A stretch of 64,000 bases of DNA from Scytonema millei VB511283 (GCF_000817735.3 NZ_JTJC03000007.1:1-64000), one strand, 5' to 3'. Positions 1 through 7,596 are shown, counted from the first letter of the stretch. Notes: a model not told the origin generated them from the sequence alone. A program made the numbers and translations.

Positions 1-1
1 G

Positions 2-82
2 TGGTCTTATTGGCGACGCGCCCATCAAGCTACTGCGCGTTACTGGCATTTTCAAAAACGAGCTGGCCTTTCCTCTGCTTAA
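2..82 (+). CDS. Partial ORF entering from the left edge (possible transposase C-terminus)
   Basis: An open frame enters from the left edge and ends with TAA at 80-82; only 26 codons are visible. The peptide contains RRAHQATARYWHFQKR, an Arg/His-rich stretch that reminds me of the C-terminal tails of some cyanobacterial DDE transposases. This is recall, not a demonstrated match. A hairpin with a T tract lies about 200 bases downstream on the same strand. The other two forward frames stay open almost as long, so coding is not certain. Confidence 0.25.
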   Translation, partial: WSYWRRAHQATARYWHFQKRAGLSSA

Positions 83-417
83 ATACAACTGTAATACGTA
101 AAACCATTTATGGAAAAATGTTTGAATATTCTTTGTATTGAACAATACAGTAGAATACTTGCCCTCTATCTCTGGGCTTACCTGCGACTTGAATCAAATG
201 CTCTGGGGAGCTGTTACTTTTCGTTACATATTTACCCCCCTATAGGCAATCTAGGTGCTGGAACCCTTGAAAAACGGACATTTTTGCAGCTGCTGGTTAG
301 GCTTTTTTTTAAAAAATGGGGGGGGCAGCAGCTGTTTTTATTGAGAATAGAGTCAATAATGGTTGCCAAAACGGGTTTTTGCTACTGTGCGGCGAACCAT
401 GACCTTTTGGGTTTAAG
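83..417. other. Intergenic stretch with no supported gene
   Basis: About 330 bases without a convincing gene. A forward ORF at 110-535 runs through it, but it has no family resemblance, no good ribosome site, and overlaps the end of the reverse-strand gene at 418-849. The notable content is a hairpin with long homopolymer runs in its loop (286-334), annotated separately. Confidence 0.5.
287..339 (+). terminator. Hairpin with homopolymer loop and T tract
   Basis: CAGCTGCTG at 287-295 pairs perfectly with CAGCAGCTG at 326-334, and TTTTT follows at 335-339. The 30-base loop contains T8, A6 and G8 runs. On the + strand it has the form of an intrinsic terminator, which would suit the ORF entering from the left edge. 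On the - strand the trailing run is A rather than T, so it is a poor terminator for the gene at 418-849. Confidence 0.4.
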
Positions 418-849
418 TTATACGTCAATAACTTTAGCGATAACGAACCATGTGGGGTGTCTATTGAAGTCAATGACATTAATGGTCACACCAGGTCTTA
501 AGTCGAAGAAGTCTAAGCCCCCTTTATCGGGTTGAGATGTGTTAGTAAGCGGGCATTGCAAGGAACTAATCCACAGTTCAGTGATAGGGAAGGTAGTAAA
601 TAGTGCTGCAAATAGCTTTACAGCAAGTCCCTTCATCTCCAACGCCGTTTGCTTGTTTGGCATTTGAACGCTAAAGATTAAGCCTATATCTTCTTGATGT
701 TTAGTTGTGATAACTTTACCTACGGTTAAAGCTGTCCCTAGCAAACAAGTAAGGTGATATTCGCCTTGCTCGTTCAAAATATCAAAAACTTTACACATCC
801 CTAGACTATTAAGACGTGCTGAAGGCACTACTGACAAATTAGGCTCCAT
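418..849 (-). CDS. Hypothetical protein translationally coupled to the primase-helicase gene
   Basis: A 143-residue protein that I do not recognise. Its ATG (847-849) lies inside the 3' end of the upstream primase-helicase gene (stop at 839-841), an 11-base overlap that implies translational coupling and a shared mRNA. No signal peptide or membrane segment is visible. The sequence looks globular and mixed alpha/beta, with a central KxxxxKHQEDIGLIFSVQMP stretch. By position it is probably an accessory of the element's replication or partition module, but that is inference from context only. Confidence 0.6.
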   Translation of the reverse strand: MEPNLSVVPSARLNSLGMCKVFDILNEQGEYHLTCLLGTALTVGKVITTKHQEDIGLIFSVQMPNKQTALEMKGLAVKLFAALFTTFPITELWISSLQCPLTNTSQPDKGGLDFFDLRPGVTINVIDFNRHPTWFVIAKVIDV

Positions 850-3523
850 AATCCTTTGCTACCTTACCATTCACTGATTTAACTATAACTACGTCGTTGT
901 AAGAAGCGTAAGGATTATTCCACGCATGTTTAACAGCTTCTGCATTATGTAGGGGAAGGCATTCTATGTACTTTAGAGGAAGTGTGCTTCCCAACATCAT
1001 TCCTTCACGGTCGCTATGTCGCCCTGCTACAAATAACTTGCCTTGTAAGTCACCTTTACCTATATAGAGTAAAGTATCACCACCTTCTGGTTTAGTGCCT
1101 CTAGGTGCAATGGGTTTTAATTCCGCTTCTACTGAAACTTCCGTATTCCCAAAACTCGCTCCACTACACAACGACTGAGCTTTAATTTCCACTCTTGCTC
1201 CTGTCATAGAGACACCCCCCCCTACCCTATACTCCAACTTGTCACCTTTTTTGCCTCTATCCCCCTCCTGGTAAGCGTTTTCAGAAGGGGACAGTATGTC
1301 ACTGTTTTTCAAGGTATAAGTAGACACATTGGTGACATCTAAATTACTGTCCCCTTTCTGTATCCATTGCTGTGTATGGTTTTGATTTAAATTTGGTGAC
1401 ATTTTGAGATATAGGTAGGGGGGGAGGGTATACAATCTTGAGGAAAGTTTTTTAGGGTTTGGTTTAGAATTCAACTCACGATGTTCGGCTAAGCGGGACA
1501 AAGCTTTTTTCATGGATTGATATTCAGCATCTGTGGTGATATTTAAAATTTCCCTTAATTCGACACCAGACACCCATTGGGGATAATTAATGAATAGCGC
1601 ATGTAGAAGGCGTTCTTTCATGGTTTGACGAGCCACCAAATCCTCTTTAGGAACACCTACCTCACCGTGATTAATCCAAGAGTTGTTTTCTATATCCAGC
1701 TCAATATCCAGTGCAGCACCTCCAGAGTCTTGTAGTCCTACTAACTCTAAAGTTCTGTGAGTTTCACTAGGGTCGATTGTGATTTTTTTCTTGTTGTAAG
1801 GGTCTTGTTTCATGACATGCTTTAGTACCAAACATCCCCATACAGCACCAGGAATAGCAGCAGACCCTCTTAACTGCCTTACACCTACAGCCTCATTACT
1901 TTTATTCAAGTGGTGAAGGATGACGCAAGTAGCTTTAGCTTTTTCAATATGTGGCTGCATCTTATAAATTGGGTCAGCGTATTCTTTGCTCCATTCCGAT
2001 ACACCTGAATCTACGTTGATTGCTGTAAGTGAGTCGATGATAATCAGAGTGTAGTTGTTCGTTGATAACTCTTGTTCCAATATTTCAGGACTATATTTTG
2101 TTAAGACTTTAACGGAAGAAGCTAGTAAATCTTCAGTGAAGCCTCGTTTTACCAAACGCTGTAGGTTTTTCCCAGGTCGTTCTATTTGGAATAGCAGCAC
2201 ATTACCTTGCGTTACTTTCTCACCTAAGAATTCTCCTCCTGTAGCTACTGCATAGGCTAATTCATAAGCTAATAATGTCTTACCTGTTTTTGGGTCTCCT
2301 GCAAGAATTACTGACCCACCTCTTGGCATCATTCCAGGAACAAGAAATTCTTCTGCTAGCTCTTCTTGAAAAAGCTTACTCGTGTCAAAGACAAAATTGT
2401 TAGCTTGTTGTGCTTCTTTTTCTTGACGCTTAGCTCTAACTCTCTTGTCCAAATCACCACTTGGTATTCTAAACGCACTGGTTATTTGCGCACGCAATAC
2501 TAATTCTCTATCAGCATCTGTTTCATTAATAATTTCTGCAAGTGCTTTCTTAAAGTCTTCAGTCATGTCCTTCTCCATACCTTTCTGCAACTTATTAATT
2601 TGATTGCTGTATTCTTTACGTTCTGGTTTCCATCCGTCCTGTTTTGCCCAGTAACCAAGGGAGGCAATCGTTTTTCCGCTGCCTTTGAAACTATGCCACT
2701 TTCTATCGCACTCATCTGATTCGTAGTTATCTGATTGCTGACTCCACTTATCCCAATCGTCTAACAGCGAATCGTCTCCTATTGAATGCAACGCCATCCC
2801 CACATTGAGCCAATCGTAGTAATCGTTTGCTCTCCACGGTGCTAGTGCTGCTAAATAACTCCTAGCTTTGTCTGCATCAGATTTGGTATCGCCACGGTAC
2901 TCATACGTTCGCGTTGTTGTGAATTTTGAGGGTGTAGGGATGAGCATACGCTCAATTAGGTACGTTGGTGCTTCCGCTACTTCAATCTCACTAGGGGACT
3001 TCCCTGGATGGTATTTGTAGCTACCAGTCATAGGATGCTTACCTGCAATTACAGATTGGCGACCATCCCACCTCAATTCAATCTTTTCGTCCTTGCCGTC
3101 ATCACCCTTGACACCAGTTTTAAAATCTTTACTACGTATGCTGCCCCAATACTCCTGTGGTATTCTATACACGCGCTGACATCTTCCTGGTCTACCTGAT
3201 GTCACAGTCACCGTATCAGGTAAATCAGTAATAGGTACACCAAACACTTTCGGGAAGTATTCAGTACAAGATTCACCATCCAGGTCTAGTAGTAGCAAGC
3301 CACCTGAAGGCGTGCCGCACAATAAACCGATGGCTCTACACCAGTTGTCAAAATTGATATGCTCCTCTAGTTCCCTTCTGGTGAGATGCTTGATTTGCCA
3401 GTCCTTGAGGTACGGTGCTTTATCTCCACCAACAGGCGTGAATCTCCACTCATCAGGGAATGTTTGTAATTCTGTTAAAAGATGTTGCTGGGCTTGGGTT
3501 TGGTTAGAATTTTTAGGTATCAT
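839..3523 (-). CDS. Primase-polymerase / RepA-like helicase replication protein of an integrated element
   Basis: An 894-residue multidomain replication protein. Residues about 20-190 resemble a bifunctional primase-polymerase domain: LLLLDLDGE carries the acidic D80-x-D82 pair, and a later RWDGRQSVIAGKHP segment supplies basic residues. Residues about 215-300 fit a PriCT-2 type primase C-terminal domain (WLNVGMALHSIGD ... KWHSFKG). Residues about 390-600 are a RecA-fold ATPase of the AAA_25/RepA type, with Walker A GDPKTGKT at 409-416 and Walker B LIIIDSLTAIN near 490. The tail (about 640-894) contains a possible winged-helix segment and no recognised domain. Such proteins start plasmid, phage or satellite replication. 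The nearby integrase and RHH genes support an integrated mobile element. Confidence 0.85.
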   Translation of the reverse strand: MIPKNSNQTQAQQHLLTELQTFPDEWRFTPVGGDKAPYLKDWQIKHLTRRELEEHINFDNWCRAIGLLCGTPSGGLLLLDLDGESCTEYFPKVFGVPITDLPDTVTVTSGRPGRCQRVYRIPQEYWGSIRSKDFKTGVKGDDGKDEKIELRWDGRQSVIAGKHPMTGSYKYHPGKSPSEIEVAEAPTYLIERMLIPTPSKFTTTRTYEYRGDTKSDADKARSYLAALAPWRANDYYDWLNVGMALHSIGDDSLLDDWDKWSQQSDNYESDECDRKWHSFKGSGKTIASLGYWAKQDGWKPERKEYSNQINKLQKGMEKDMTEDFKKALAEIINETDADRELVLRAQITSAFRIPSGDLDKRVRAKRQEKEAQQANNFVFDTSKLFQEELAEEFLVPGMMPRGGSVILAGDPKTGKTLLAYELAYAVATGGEFLGEKVTQGNVLLFQIERPGKNLQRLVKRGFTEDLLASSVKVLTKYSPEILEQELSTNNYTLIIIDSLTAINVDSGVSEWSKEYADPIYKMQPHIEKAKATCVILHHLNKSNEAVGVRQLRGSAAIPGAVWGCLVLKHVMKQDPYNKKKITIDPSETHRTLELVGLQDSGGAALDIELDIENNSWINHGEVGVPKEDLVARQTMKERLLHALFINYPQWVSGVELREILNITTDAEYQSMKKALSRLAEHRELNSKPNPKKLSSRLYTLPPYLYLKMSPNLNQNHTQQWIQKGDSNLDVTNVSTYTLKNSDILSPSENAYQEGDRGKKGDKLEYRVGGGVSMTGARVEIKAQSLCSGASFGNTEVSVEAELKPIAPRGTKPEGGDTLLYIGKGDLQGKLFVAGRHSDREGMMLGSTLPLKYIECLPLHNAEAVKHAWNNPYASYNDVVIVKSVNGKVAKDYGA

Positions 3524-3526
3524 AGA

Positions 3527-3560
3527 TGTAACTAGTTGTGATTAGTTTCGACTTAGTTCG
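3527..3560. promoter_or_regulatory. Three phased AGTT repeats upstream of the primase-helicase gene
   Basis: Just 5' of the primase-helicase start there are three short direct repeats, ACTAGTTGTG, ATTAGTTTCG and ACTTAGTTCG, with AGTT cores 10-11 bases apart, about one DNA turn. They could be an operator or small iteron-like sites for a protein of the element. AGTTGTG recurs near 4249-4265, upstream of the RHH gene. The repeats are short, so chance is possible. Confidence 0.3.
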
Positions 3561-3635
3561 GGCTAAAGAAACAAAATAGTTCAGGGTTTACGCTTGGACT
3601 GTTGTTGTTTTAGGAAGACACAAGAGAACAAAATC

Positions 3636-3676
3636 ATCGAAAAGGAGAGGAGTGTTGGTAGCATTCCCCTCCTTTT
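3636..3676 (-). terminator. Hairpin after the 3688-3915 gene
   Basis: AAAAGGAG(A)GG near 3639-3650 pairs with the CCCCTCCTTTT near 3665-3675, with one mismatch. The hairpin lies directly downstream of the small reverse-strand gene and is followed on that strand by a short T-rich stretch. It resembles the hairpin at 3951-3976 in sequence as well as position, sharing GAGGAGTGTTG and a CCCCTC arm. Confidence 0.4.
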
Positions 3677-3687
3677 AGCTTTAGGGG

Positions 3688-3915
3688 TTAGTACGGGTTA
3701 GCCAAGTAAATGTCAACTGAATATGGGTCGTATTTCTTCAACCACTCGACTTTACGTTTTACTTTCTGCTGAAACTCCCAGGCTCTTATCCCTCTGGGTT
3801 TATTTATCTCCTTCATAAGCAGTTCCATCGCTCTTTCTCCATAAATAAATTCCCCAGCAACGGATGGGTATCTTTTCTTGAGTTTTTTTACTGGTGGTCG
3901 ATTTTCGTGTGACAT
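3688..3915 (-). CDS. Small basic hypothetical protein of the integrated element
   Basis: The open frame extends up to 4014. I prefer the internal ATG at 3915 (about 75 residues, starting MSHENRPPVKKLKKR), because the longer form would overlap the RHH gene at 3980-4129 and because an AGGAA lies about 14 bases upstream of this ATG. The product is basic and rich in Lys, Arg and Tyr, with no membrane segment. I do not recognise it. It lies between the RHH gene and the primase-helicase gene in the same orientation, so it is probably part of the same early or regulatory block. Confidence 0.5.
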   Translation of the reverse strand: MSHENRPPVKKLKKRYPSVAGEFIYGERAMELLMKEINKPRGIRAWEFQQKVKRKVEWLKKYDPYSVDIYLANPY

Positions 3916-3950
3916 GATACAGTAGATTCCTAATCGAAAATTACAGTGAC

Positions 3951-3976
3951 GGAGGAGTGTTGACGCACCCCTCTTT
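3951..3976. terminator. Hairpin after the RHH gene
   Basis: GAGGAGTG at 3953-3960 pairs with CACCCCTC across a short loop, allowing one G-T pair, and a T5 tract follows on the + strand. It lies just past the stop of the RHH gene, and its sequence is close to that of the 3636-3676 hairpin. Confidence 0.35.
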
Positions 3977-3979
3977 TTG

Positions 3980-4129
3980 CTATGCAGCCTTCTGACCAGA
4001 TTTATTTGAATCAAACTCTTTACGCAGTATTCCTGTTATTACACTGGAAAAAGTACGACTTTCTTCAGCAGCTTTCTTATTCACTACCGCAATTAATTCA
4101 TCCGGTATGCTTACACTCTTAACTGACAT
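3980..4129 (-). CDS. Ribbon-helix-helix (CopG/Arc-like) small DNA-binding protein
   Basis: A 49-residue gene read directly from the sequence. The ATG at 4127-4129 is preceded by AAAGGAGAATGAAA, a strong Shine-Dalgarno. The product begins MSVKSVSIPDELIAVVNKKA and continues with EESRTFSSVITGILRKE. The pattern of a beta strand (SVSIPDE), helix A and helix B with TFSSVI between is typical of ribbon-helix-helix repressors of plasmids and integrative elements. It probably represses its own promoter or that of the replication or integrase gene; this role is inferred. It sits between integrase and primase, where such control proteins are common. Confidence 0.65.
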   Translation of the reverse strand: MSVKSVSIPDELIAVVNKKAAEESRTFSSVITGILRKEFDSNKSGQKAA

Positions 4130-4224
4130 TTTCATTCTCCTTTAATACTCTGTTGTTCTTGCTAACAACTGCTTGTAGTATAGCAAACTTCAAACCAGAT
4201 TTGCGCGAAAACAGTACGAGATTC

Positions 4225-4275
4225 TACGAGAACACATATACAACCTGTGATAAGTTGTGAGGAGTTGTTAGTTTT
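4225..4275. promoter_or_regulatory. Imperfect palindrome and AGTTG repeats upstream of the RHH gene
   Basis: ACAACCTGTGATAAGTTGT has inverted ends (ACAAC / GTTGT). It is followed by AGTTGTGAGG and AGTTGTTAGTT, direct repeats of the same half-site. The cluster lies between the integrase stop and the RHH start, about 100-140 bases upstream of the latter, and is a plausible operator for the RHH protein. There is no experimental support. Confidence 0.3.
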
Positions 4276-4305
4276 TTTAGTACAAGTTTGGAAGTTTAAT
4301 TGAAT

Positions 4306-5451
4306 TTATTGGTATAACTCTGGAATTTGTGGGGCGCTAAGCAATCCTGCATAGTGTTGGTACATCACCTGAGTTGAGTGACCTGATAATGCTGAGACTT
4401 CAATAGGAGCCAAACCACTCTGGAGGCAATGAGTCACAAATGTTGCGCGTGCTTTGGAGGCAGGACGGTAGGGTATATCTAACGCCTGTAGAGTTGGTTT
4501 CCATACCCGAAGCCGGAAGTTAGTTAACATGATGGGTCTGCCTCTTTCCGTAGTAAACAGTAAGTCTTCAGGTGTAGCGCCAAGCTTCATCCCCAGCAGC
4601 AAATTACGTAGGCTTGGGCTGAGGGTGATGATACGCGCCTGATTTGTTTTTGTGGGTTTTCGCCCATCCAACGCTGTCACCGCCTCACCGACCCAAATCG
4701 TCGAGCAGTCATCGCTGACGTGTTTCCACAAAATCGCTATGGCTTCGCCAAGCCTGCAACCAGTACCAAACAAAAATAGGACAAATCCCCAATAGTGAGG
4801 AAATGTCCGTTCAATCTCGCCTATAATAGCCTGTACCTCTTGTTGTGTAAAAACCTTAGCTCTCATTTTGGGAGGCACTTTCACCGCTTTTACAGCCGCT
4901 TTCCAAAAGTTATTTGGCAGTTCCGCCCAATCCCAGCAAGCGGCTAATAGAATCAGCCGTTGCTTGAGCGATATTGGCGCGTACTTACTTTTTATTGAGC
5001 TAACAAATATCGCGGCATCATGCGGGGTCAAAGCTGAGGCTGGAAGCTTCCCAATGTCACTAAAGACGATGTGTTTGAGCAGTGCTGAGTATCTTTGCAG
5101 GCTAGATTTGTACAGAATTTCTTGCTTGTAGGCTAGAAAGCTTTCAAACAAGTCTTCTACTGTTTTTGGCGGTGTTTTGATGCGACTAAAGGGAGCAGCG
5201 TTGATAGGAGGTGGCACGTCTACCCCACCATTAGCGCTGACTTTGTATCTCCTGAAGGTGGAGTCAAAACCGCCTGCTAGCAAATCCAACTCTACCTGCT
5301 TGGCTATTACCTGCGCCTCTTTCCTACCCTCATCACAATCTCTCAAACCTGGATGAAACGTGTGCTGCTTGCCATTAAACCGGAACCTAAGCCGCAAGCT
5401 GAAGCCAGCGACTTCAACATGAACCTGAGTAGTCTTCCTTCTCCTTCCCAC
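4306..5451 (-). CDS. Tyrosine recombinase/integrase of the element interrupting comF
   Basis: A 381-residue tyrosine recombinase. Residues 1-70 look like an arm-type DNA-binding domain (basic start, FNGKQHTFHPGLRDCDEG). Residues about 95-190 are a SAM-like core-binding domain, and about 200-375 the catalytic domain. Box I Arg is R233 in GTGCRLGEA. Box II reads S332-K-A-R335, so the usual His of HxxR is replaced by Ser. H358 (SGHS) and Y367 (YQHYAG) fit the last His and the nucleophile, with the normal spacing of 9. The start codon lies only a few tens of bases from the comF junction, as expected for an integrase beside its att site. Its promoter must then lie at or beyond the junction, within comF DNA. 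Confidence 0.9.
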   Translation of the reverse strand: MGRRRKTTQVHVEVAGFSLRLRFRFNGKQHTFHPGLRDCDEGRKEAQVIAKQVELDLLAGGFDSTFRRYKVSANGGVDVPPPINAAPFSRIKTPPKTVEDLFESFLAYKQEILYKSSLQRYSALLKHIVFSDIGKLPASALTPHDAAIFVSSIKSKYAPISLKQRLILLAACWDWAELPNNFWKAAVKAVKVPPKMRAKVFTQQEVQAIIGEIERTFPHYWGFVLFLFGTGCRLGEAIAILWKHVSDDCSTIWVGEAVTALDGRKPTKTNQARIITLSPSLRNLLLGMKLGATPEDLLFTTERGRPIMLTNFRLRVWKPTLQALDIPYRPASKARATFVTHCLQSGLAPIEVSALSGHSTQVMYQHYAGLLSAPQIPELYQ

Positions 5452-5465
5452 TTAAGTACGTCCTA

Positions 5466-5843
5466 TTGAGTATGAGTGAGAGGATATTGGTGTCAAAGTC
5501 TTGCTGTGGCTACCCTCTGGTGGGTTTCAATCAAGCAGAGTTATTAGCGCGGAGTTTTTGTCAGATGACGGGGCTAAAATTGCGATCGCAAGGGTTGGAG
5601 CGCACGCGCCGAACTGTACGCCAGTTTGAATTATCTGGAAAAGAGCGAGAGCAAAATTTAGCTGGAGCCTTTCAACTCGGGTCGGATTTTCGTCACCGTC
5701 GCCCCGTACGTCCAGTTCTGCTCTTAGATGATATTTATACAACGGGGGCAACAGCTCGCTCAGCCGCTCAGACTTTGCATCAAGAGGGGATTGAAGTTTT
5801 TGGAGTCGTGGCGATCGCTGCTACTTTGAAAGGAAAGGGCTAA
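5466..5843 (+). pseudogene. comF: comF 3' fragment: competence-type phosphoribosyltransferase cut by the integrated element
   Basis: From about codon 20 the frame reads as the C-terminal part of a ComF-family phosphoribosyltransferase: GFNQAELLARSF, then ERTRRTVRQFELSGKEREQNL, then the PRPP-binding loop LLLDDIYTTGATA. The first 19 codons do not fit ComF. The family's N-terminal zinc-finger half, normally about 100 residues, is absent and has been replaced by the end of an integrated element. The junction is therefore near 5515-5530. ComF supports natural DNA uptake and transformation, including in cyanobacteria. A truncated protein could start at TTG 5466 or ATG 5472, but it would lack the N-terminal domain. 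The 5' half presumably lies beyond the left edge of the window. Confidence 0.8.
5505..5540. other. Inferred attachment-site junction between the integrated element and comF
   Basis: ComF similarity begins abruptly at GGTTTCAATCAAGC (about 5523-5536). The integrase start is on the other side, less than 100 bases away. The crossover core should lie within this interval. The partner repeat at the far end of the element is outside the window, so the exact core cannot be defined. Confidence 0.45.
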
Positions 5844-5855
5844 AAATCACAAATC

Positions 5856-6656
5856 TTATTTGCCCAAAATTTTAACTATACCAATACCACCAAAGTAGAG
5901 CGCCAACACCGCACCCGCGAGCAGAGATTGAGTCATCGGATCGGTAGAGGGTGTTAATACTGCTCCCAAAACTACCGCACCTAGAAAGACAAAGCGCCAT
6001 CCCGCCAGCATTTTGGCAGAAGATACAATACCCAATATGCCGAGTAAGGCTTGGATAATCGGAATTTGAAACGCCAAGCCGATGCTGAACATAAATAGCA
6101 AGACAAATTCAAAGTAGCGATCGATCGACCATAGTTGTTCTACTACATCTGCTCCGTAGCTGATGAAGAAATTTAATGCAGCTGGAATCAATACCAGGTA
6201 AGCAAAAGCTAATCCAGTGCCAAACAGCACGGTAGAACCTAAAACGATTGGGGCAATTAAGCGGCGTTCGCGGCGTGTCAATCCTGGTAAAACAAACTGG
6301 ACGATCTGGTAGAGGATGAATGGACTGGCTACCAGTAAACCGCTGTAGCCTGCAACTTTGATCGAAACAAAAAAGTATTCGCCTGGAGCCAGTTGTAGAA
6401 ACTTAACTCCCTGTGCTGGCACTTCTAATAATCTGACAATCGGTTTGACGGCTATGAAACAGCCAATAACCCCTACGACTACAGCAATTAGGGCATAGAA
6501 AATCCGCTGCCGCAACTCCTCTAGATGCTCGAACAGGGACATTTCTACTTCGTCAGGCAGTTCGTTCAGATAAGAATCTTGCTCTTGAACCGCTGGCTCG
6601 ATGTCGTTATTTACATCTGCCTGAGATGCAGTGTCAACTTCAGAGGGTGGTGTCAT
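5856..6656 (-). CDS. tatC: Twin-arginine translocase subunit TatC
   Basis: A 266-residue membrane protein with about six transmembrane segments. The conserved TatC opening [17 protein letters not shown] starts near residue 40, after an acidic N-terminal extension, and [17 protein letters not shown] plus the [17 protein letters not shown] block follow. TatC binds the twin-arginine signal and forms the receptor of the Tat pathway in plasma and thylakoid membranes. Two genes at 12-16 kb encode proteins with twin-arginine signals that would be clients. It is convergent with the comF fragment (12-base gap) and appears to be a single-gene unit. Confidence 0.95.
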   Translation of the reverse strand: MTPPSEVDTASQADVNNDIEPAVQEQDSYLNELPDEVEMSLFEHLEELRQRIFYALIAVVVGVIGCFIAVKPIVRLLEVPAQGVKFLQLAPGEYFFVSIKVAGYSGLLVASPFILYQIVQFVLPGLTRRERRLIAPIVLGSTVLFGTGLAFAYLVLIPAALNFFISYGADVVEQLWSIDRYFEFVLLFMFSIGLAFQIPIIQALLGILGIVSSAKMLAGWRFVFLGAVVLGAVLTPSTDPMTQSLLAGAVLALYFGGIGIVKILGK

Positions 6657-6701
6657 TACTCAAGCCATTTCCATATCTGATGAATATTGTATCTGTTATG
6701 A

Positions 6702-6765
6702 AGGGAGCAGGGAGCAGGGAGTAGGGAGCAGGGATTTAACTTTTGACTTTTGACTTTTGACTTAC
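6702..6765. repeat. Heptamer arrays GGGAGCA and TTTTGAC
   Basis: About four units of GGGAGCA (one variant GGGAGTA), then three units of TTTTGAC, fill the gap between tatC and the TetR gene. This is one of many heptanucleotide arrays in the window. Confidence 0.8.
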
Positions 6766-6768
6766 CTC

Positions 6769-7368
6769 TCATCCCTCGTCCTTTGCTTGAACCATCGATT
6801 GTATTGCTGCTTCAATTCGTTGCCAGCCTGTAGGTGAGGTTAGATCTATACCCAGAAATGATGGGTATATGCGCGATCGCAATGTCAAGTATACGATTCC
6901 CGCGATTAAAACCGCACTAATAGCTGGAAGATCGCGATTTTGGGATGTAGGGTAGTTTTGCATTAGATAATCCAAGCAGGCGATCGCTGTTTGTTCTCTG
7001 ATTTGTGCTAGTTCCTCCGTTAACTCGTTTCCTTCTAACAGCTCCCACCGCAAGATTTCTTGCGTAATTGGTCGCTTTTGTAAGCCTTGTGACAGTTGCA
7101 ACAGCATTCTTACCATTTCTTCGTCCCAGGAATCTGCTGCTACGCCATTATCGATCAGTTCTTCGGCATTAATCCAATAATCTCCTTCTTGACCAAATGC
7201 CCGCAGTAGCTCTGGCAAGCTGCCAAAATATCGGTAAATTAACACTTTATCGACTTGTGCTTCTCGGGCGATCGCATTGATGCCTAATTGTCTAAACCCT
7301 GATGCTGCTAGTAATTTGCCCACTGCTGCTAGAATTCTAGCTTTTGTCTCTTCTTTGTCCCGCGCCAT
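6769..7368 (-). CDS. TetR/AcrR-family transcriptional regulator
   Basis: A 199-residue regulator. Residues about 8-55 form the TetR helix-turn-helix: KARILAAVGKLLAASGF, then INAIAREAQVDKVLIYRYFGS. The rest is a helical ligand-binding domain. It is divergent from the thioesterase gene at 7597, with a 228-base gap that contains a hairpin repeat, so it may control that gene and itself. The ligand is unknown. The ATG at 7366-7368 gives a complete HTH and is retained. Confidence 0.9.
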   Translation of the reverse strand: MARDKEETKARILAAVGKLLAASGFRQLGINAIAREAQVDKVLIYRYFGSLPELLRAFGQEGDYWINAEELIDNGVAADSWDEEMVRMLLQLSQGLQKRPITQEILRWELLEGNELTEELAQIREQTAIACLDYLMQNYPTSQNRDLPAISAVLIAGIVYLTLRSRIYPSFLGIDLTSPTGWQRIEAAIQSMVQAKDEG

Positions 7369-7457
7369 CGAAAAATCGTACTATTGTCACTGACTGGTGA
7401 CTATGATACCTTGTCACTAGGTGGTGACTTAAGTTGATTTTGGTCGTGCAAAGACGA

Positions 7458-7545
7458 GGACACTTCCGTGCGGGGGTTTCCCCCGTTGAGGAGCGACTGC
7501 GTTGTGGGGGTTCCCCCCATTGAAGCATGTCGCGTGAAAGTGTCC
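7458..7545. repeat. Palindromic repeat with nested hairpins, family shared with 43722-43810
   Basis: GGACACTT at 7458-7465 is mirrored by AAGTGTCC ending at 7545. Inside are two G5/C5 hairpins. The 24 bases at 7467-7490 recur exactly, in reverse complement, at 43761-43784 (the arm begins CGTGCGGGGGTTTC). It is a mobile-looking, non-coding palindromic element in the promoter gap of the TetR/thioesterase pair. Confidence 0.7.
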
Positions 7546-7596
7546 GTAGCAAAAGCGCAAAGTGTTTTTCCTAGAATAGGCGTGAAGGATAAGAGA

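Noticed and set aside
110-535. 141-aa forward ORF near the left edge
   Set aside because: No family resemblance, contains the homopolymer hairpin, and overlaps the coupled reverse gene at 418-849.
3916-4014. Upstream extension of the 3688-3915 gene to 108 aa
   Set aside because: It would overlap the RHH gene, which has a much better ribosome site; the internal ATG fits better.
7337-7596. Frames through the TetR/thioesterase gap (7337-7552 reverse and 7468-7596 forward extension)
   Set aside because: They are translations of the palindromic repeat at 7458-7545 rather than genes.
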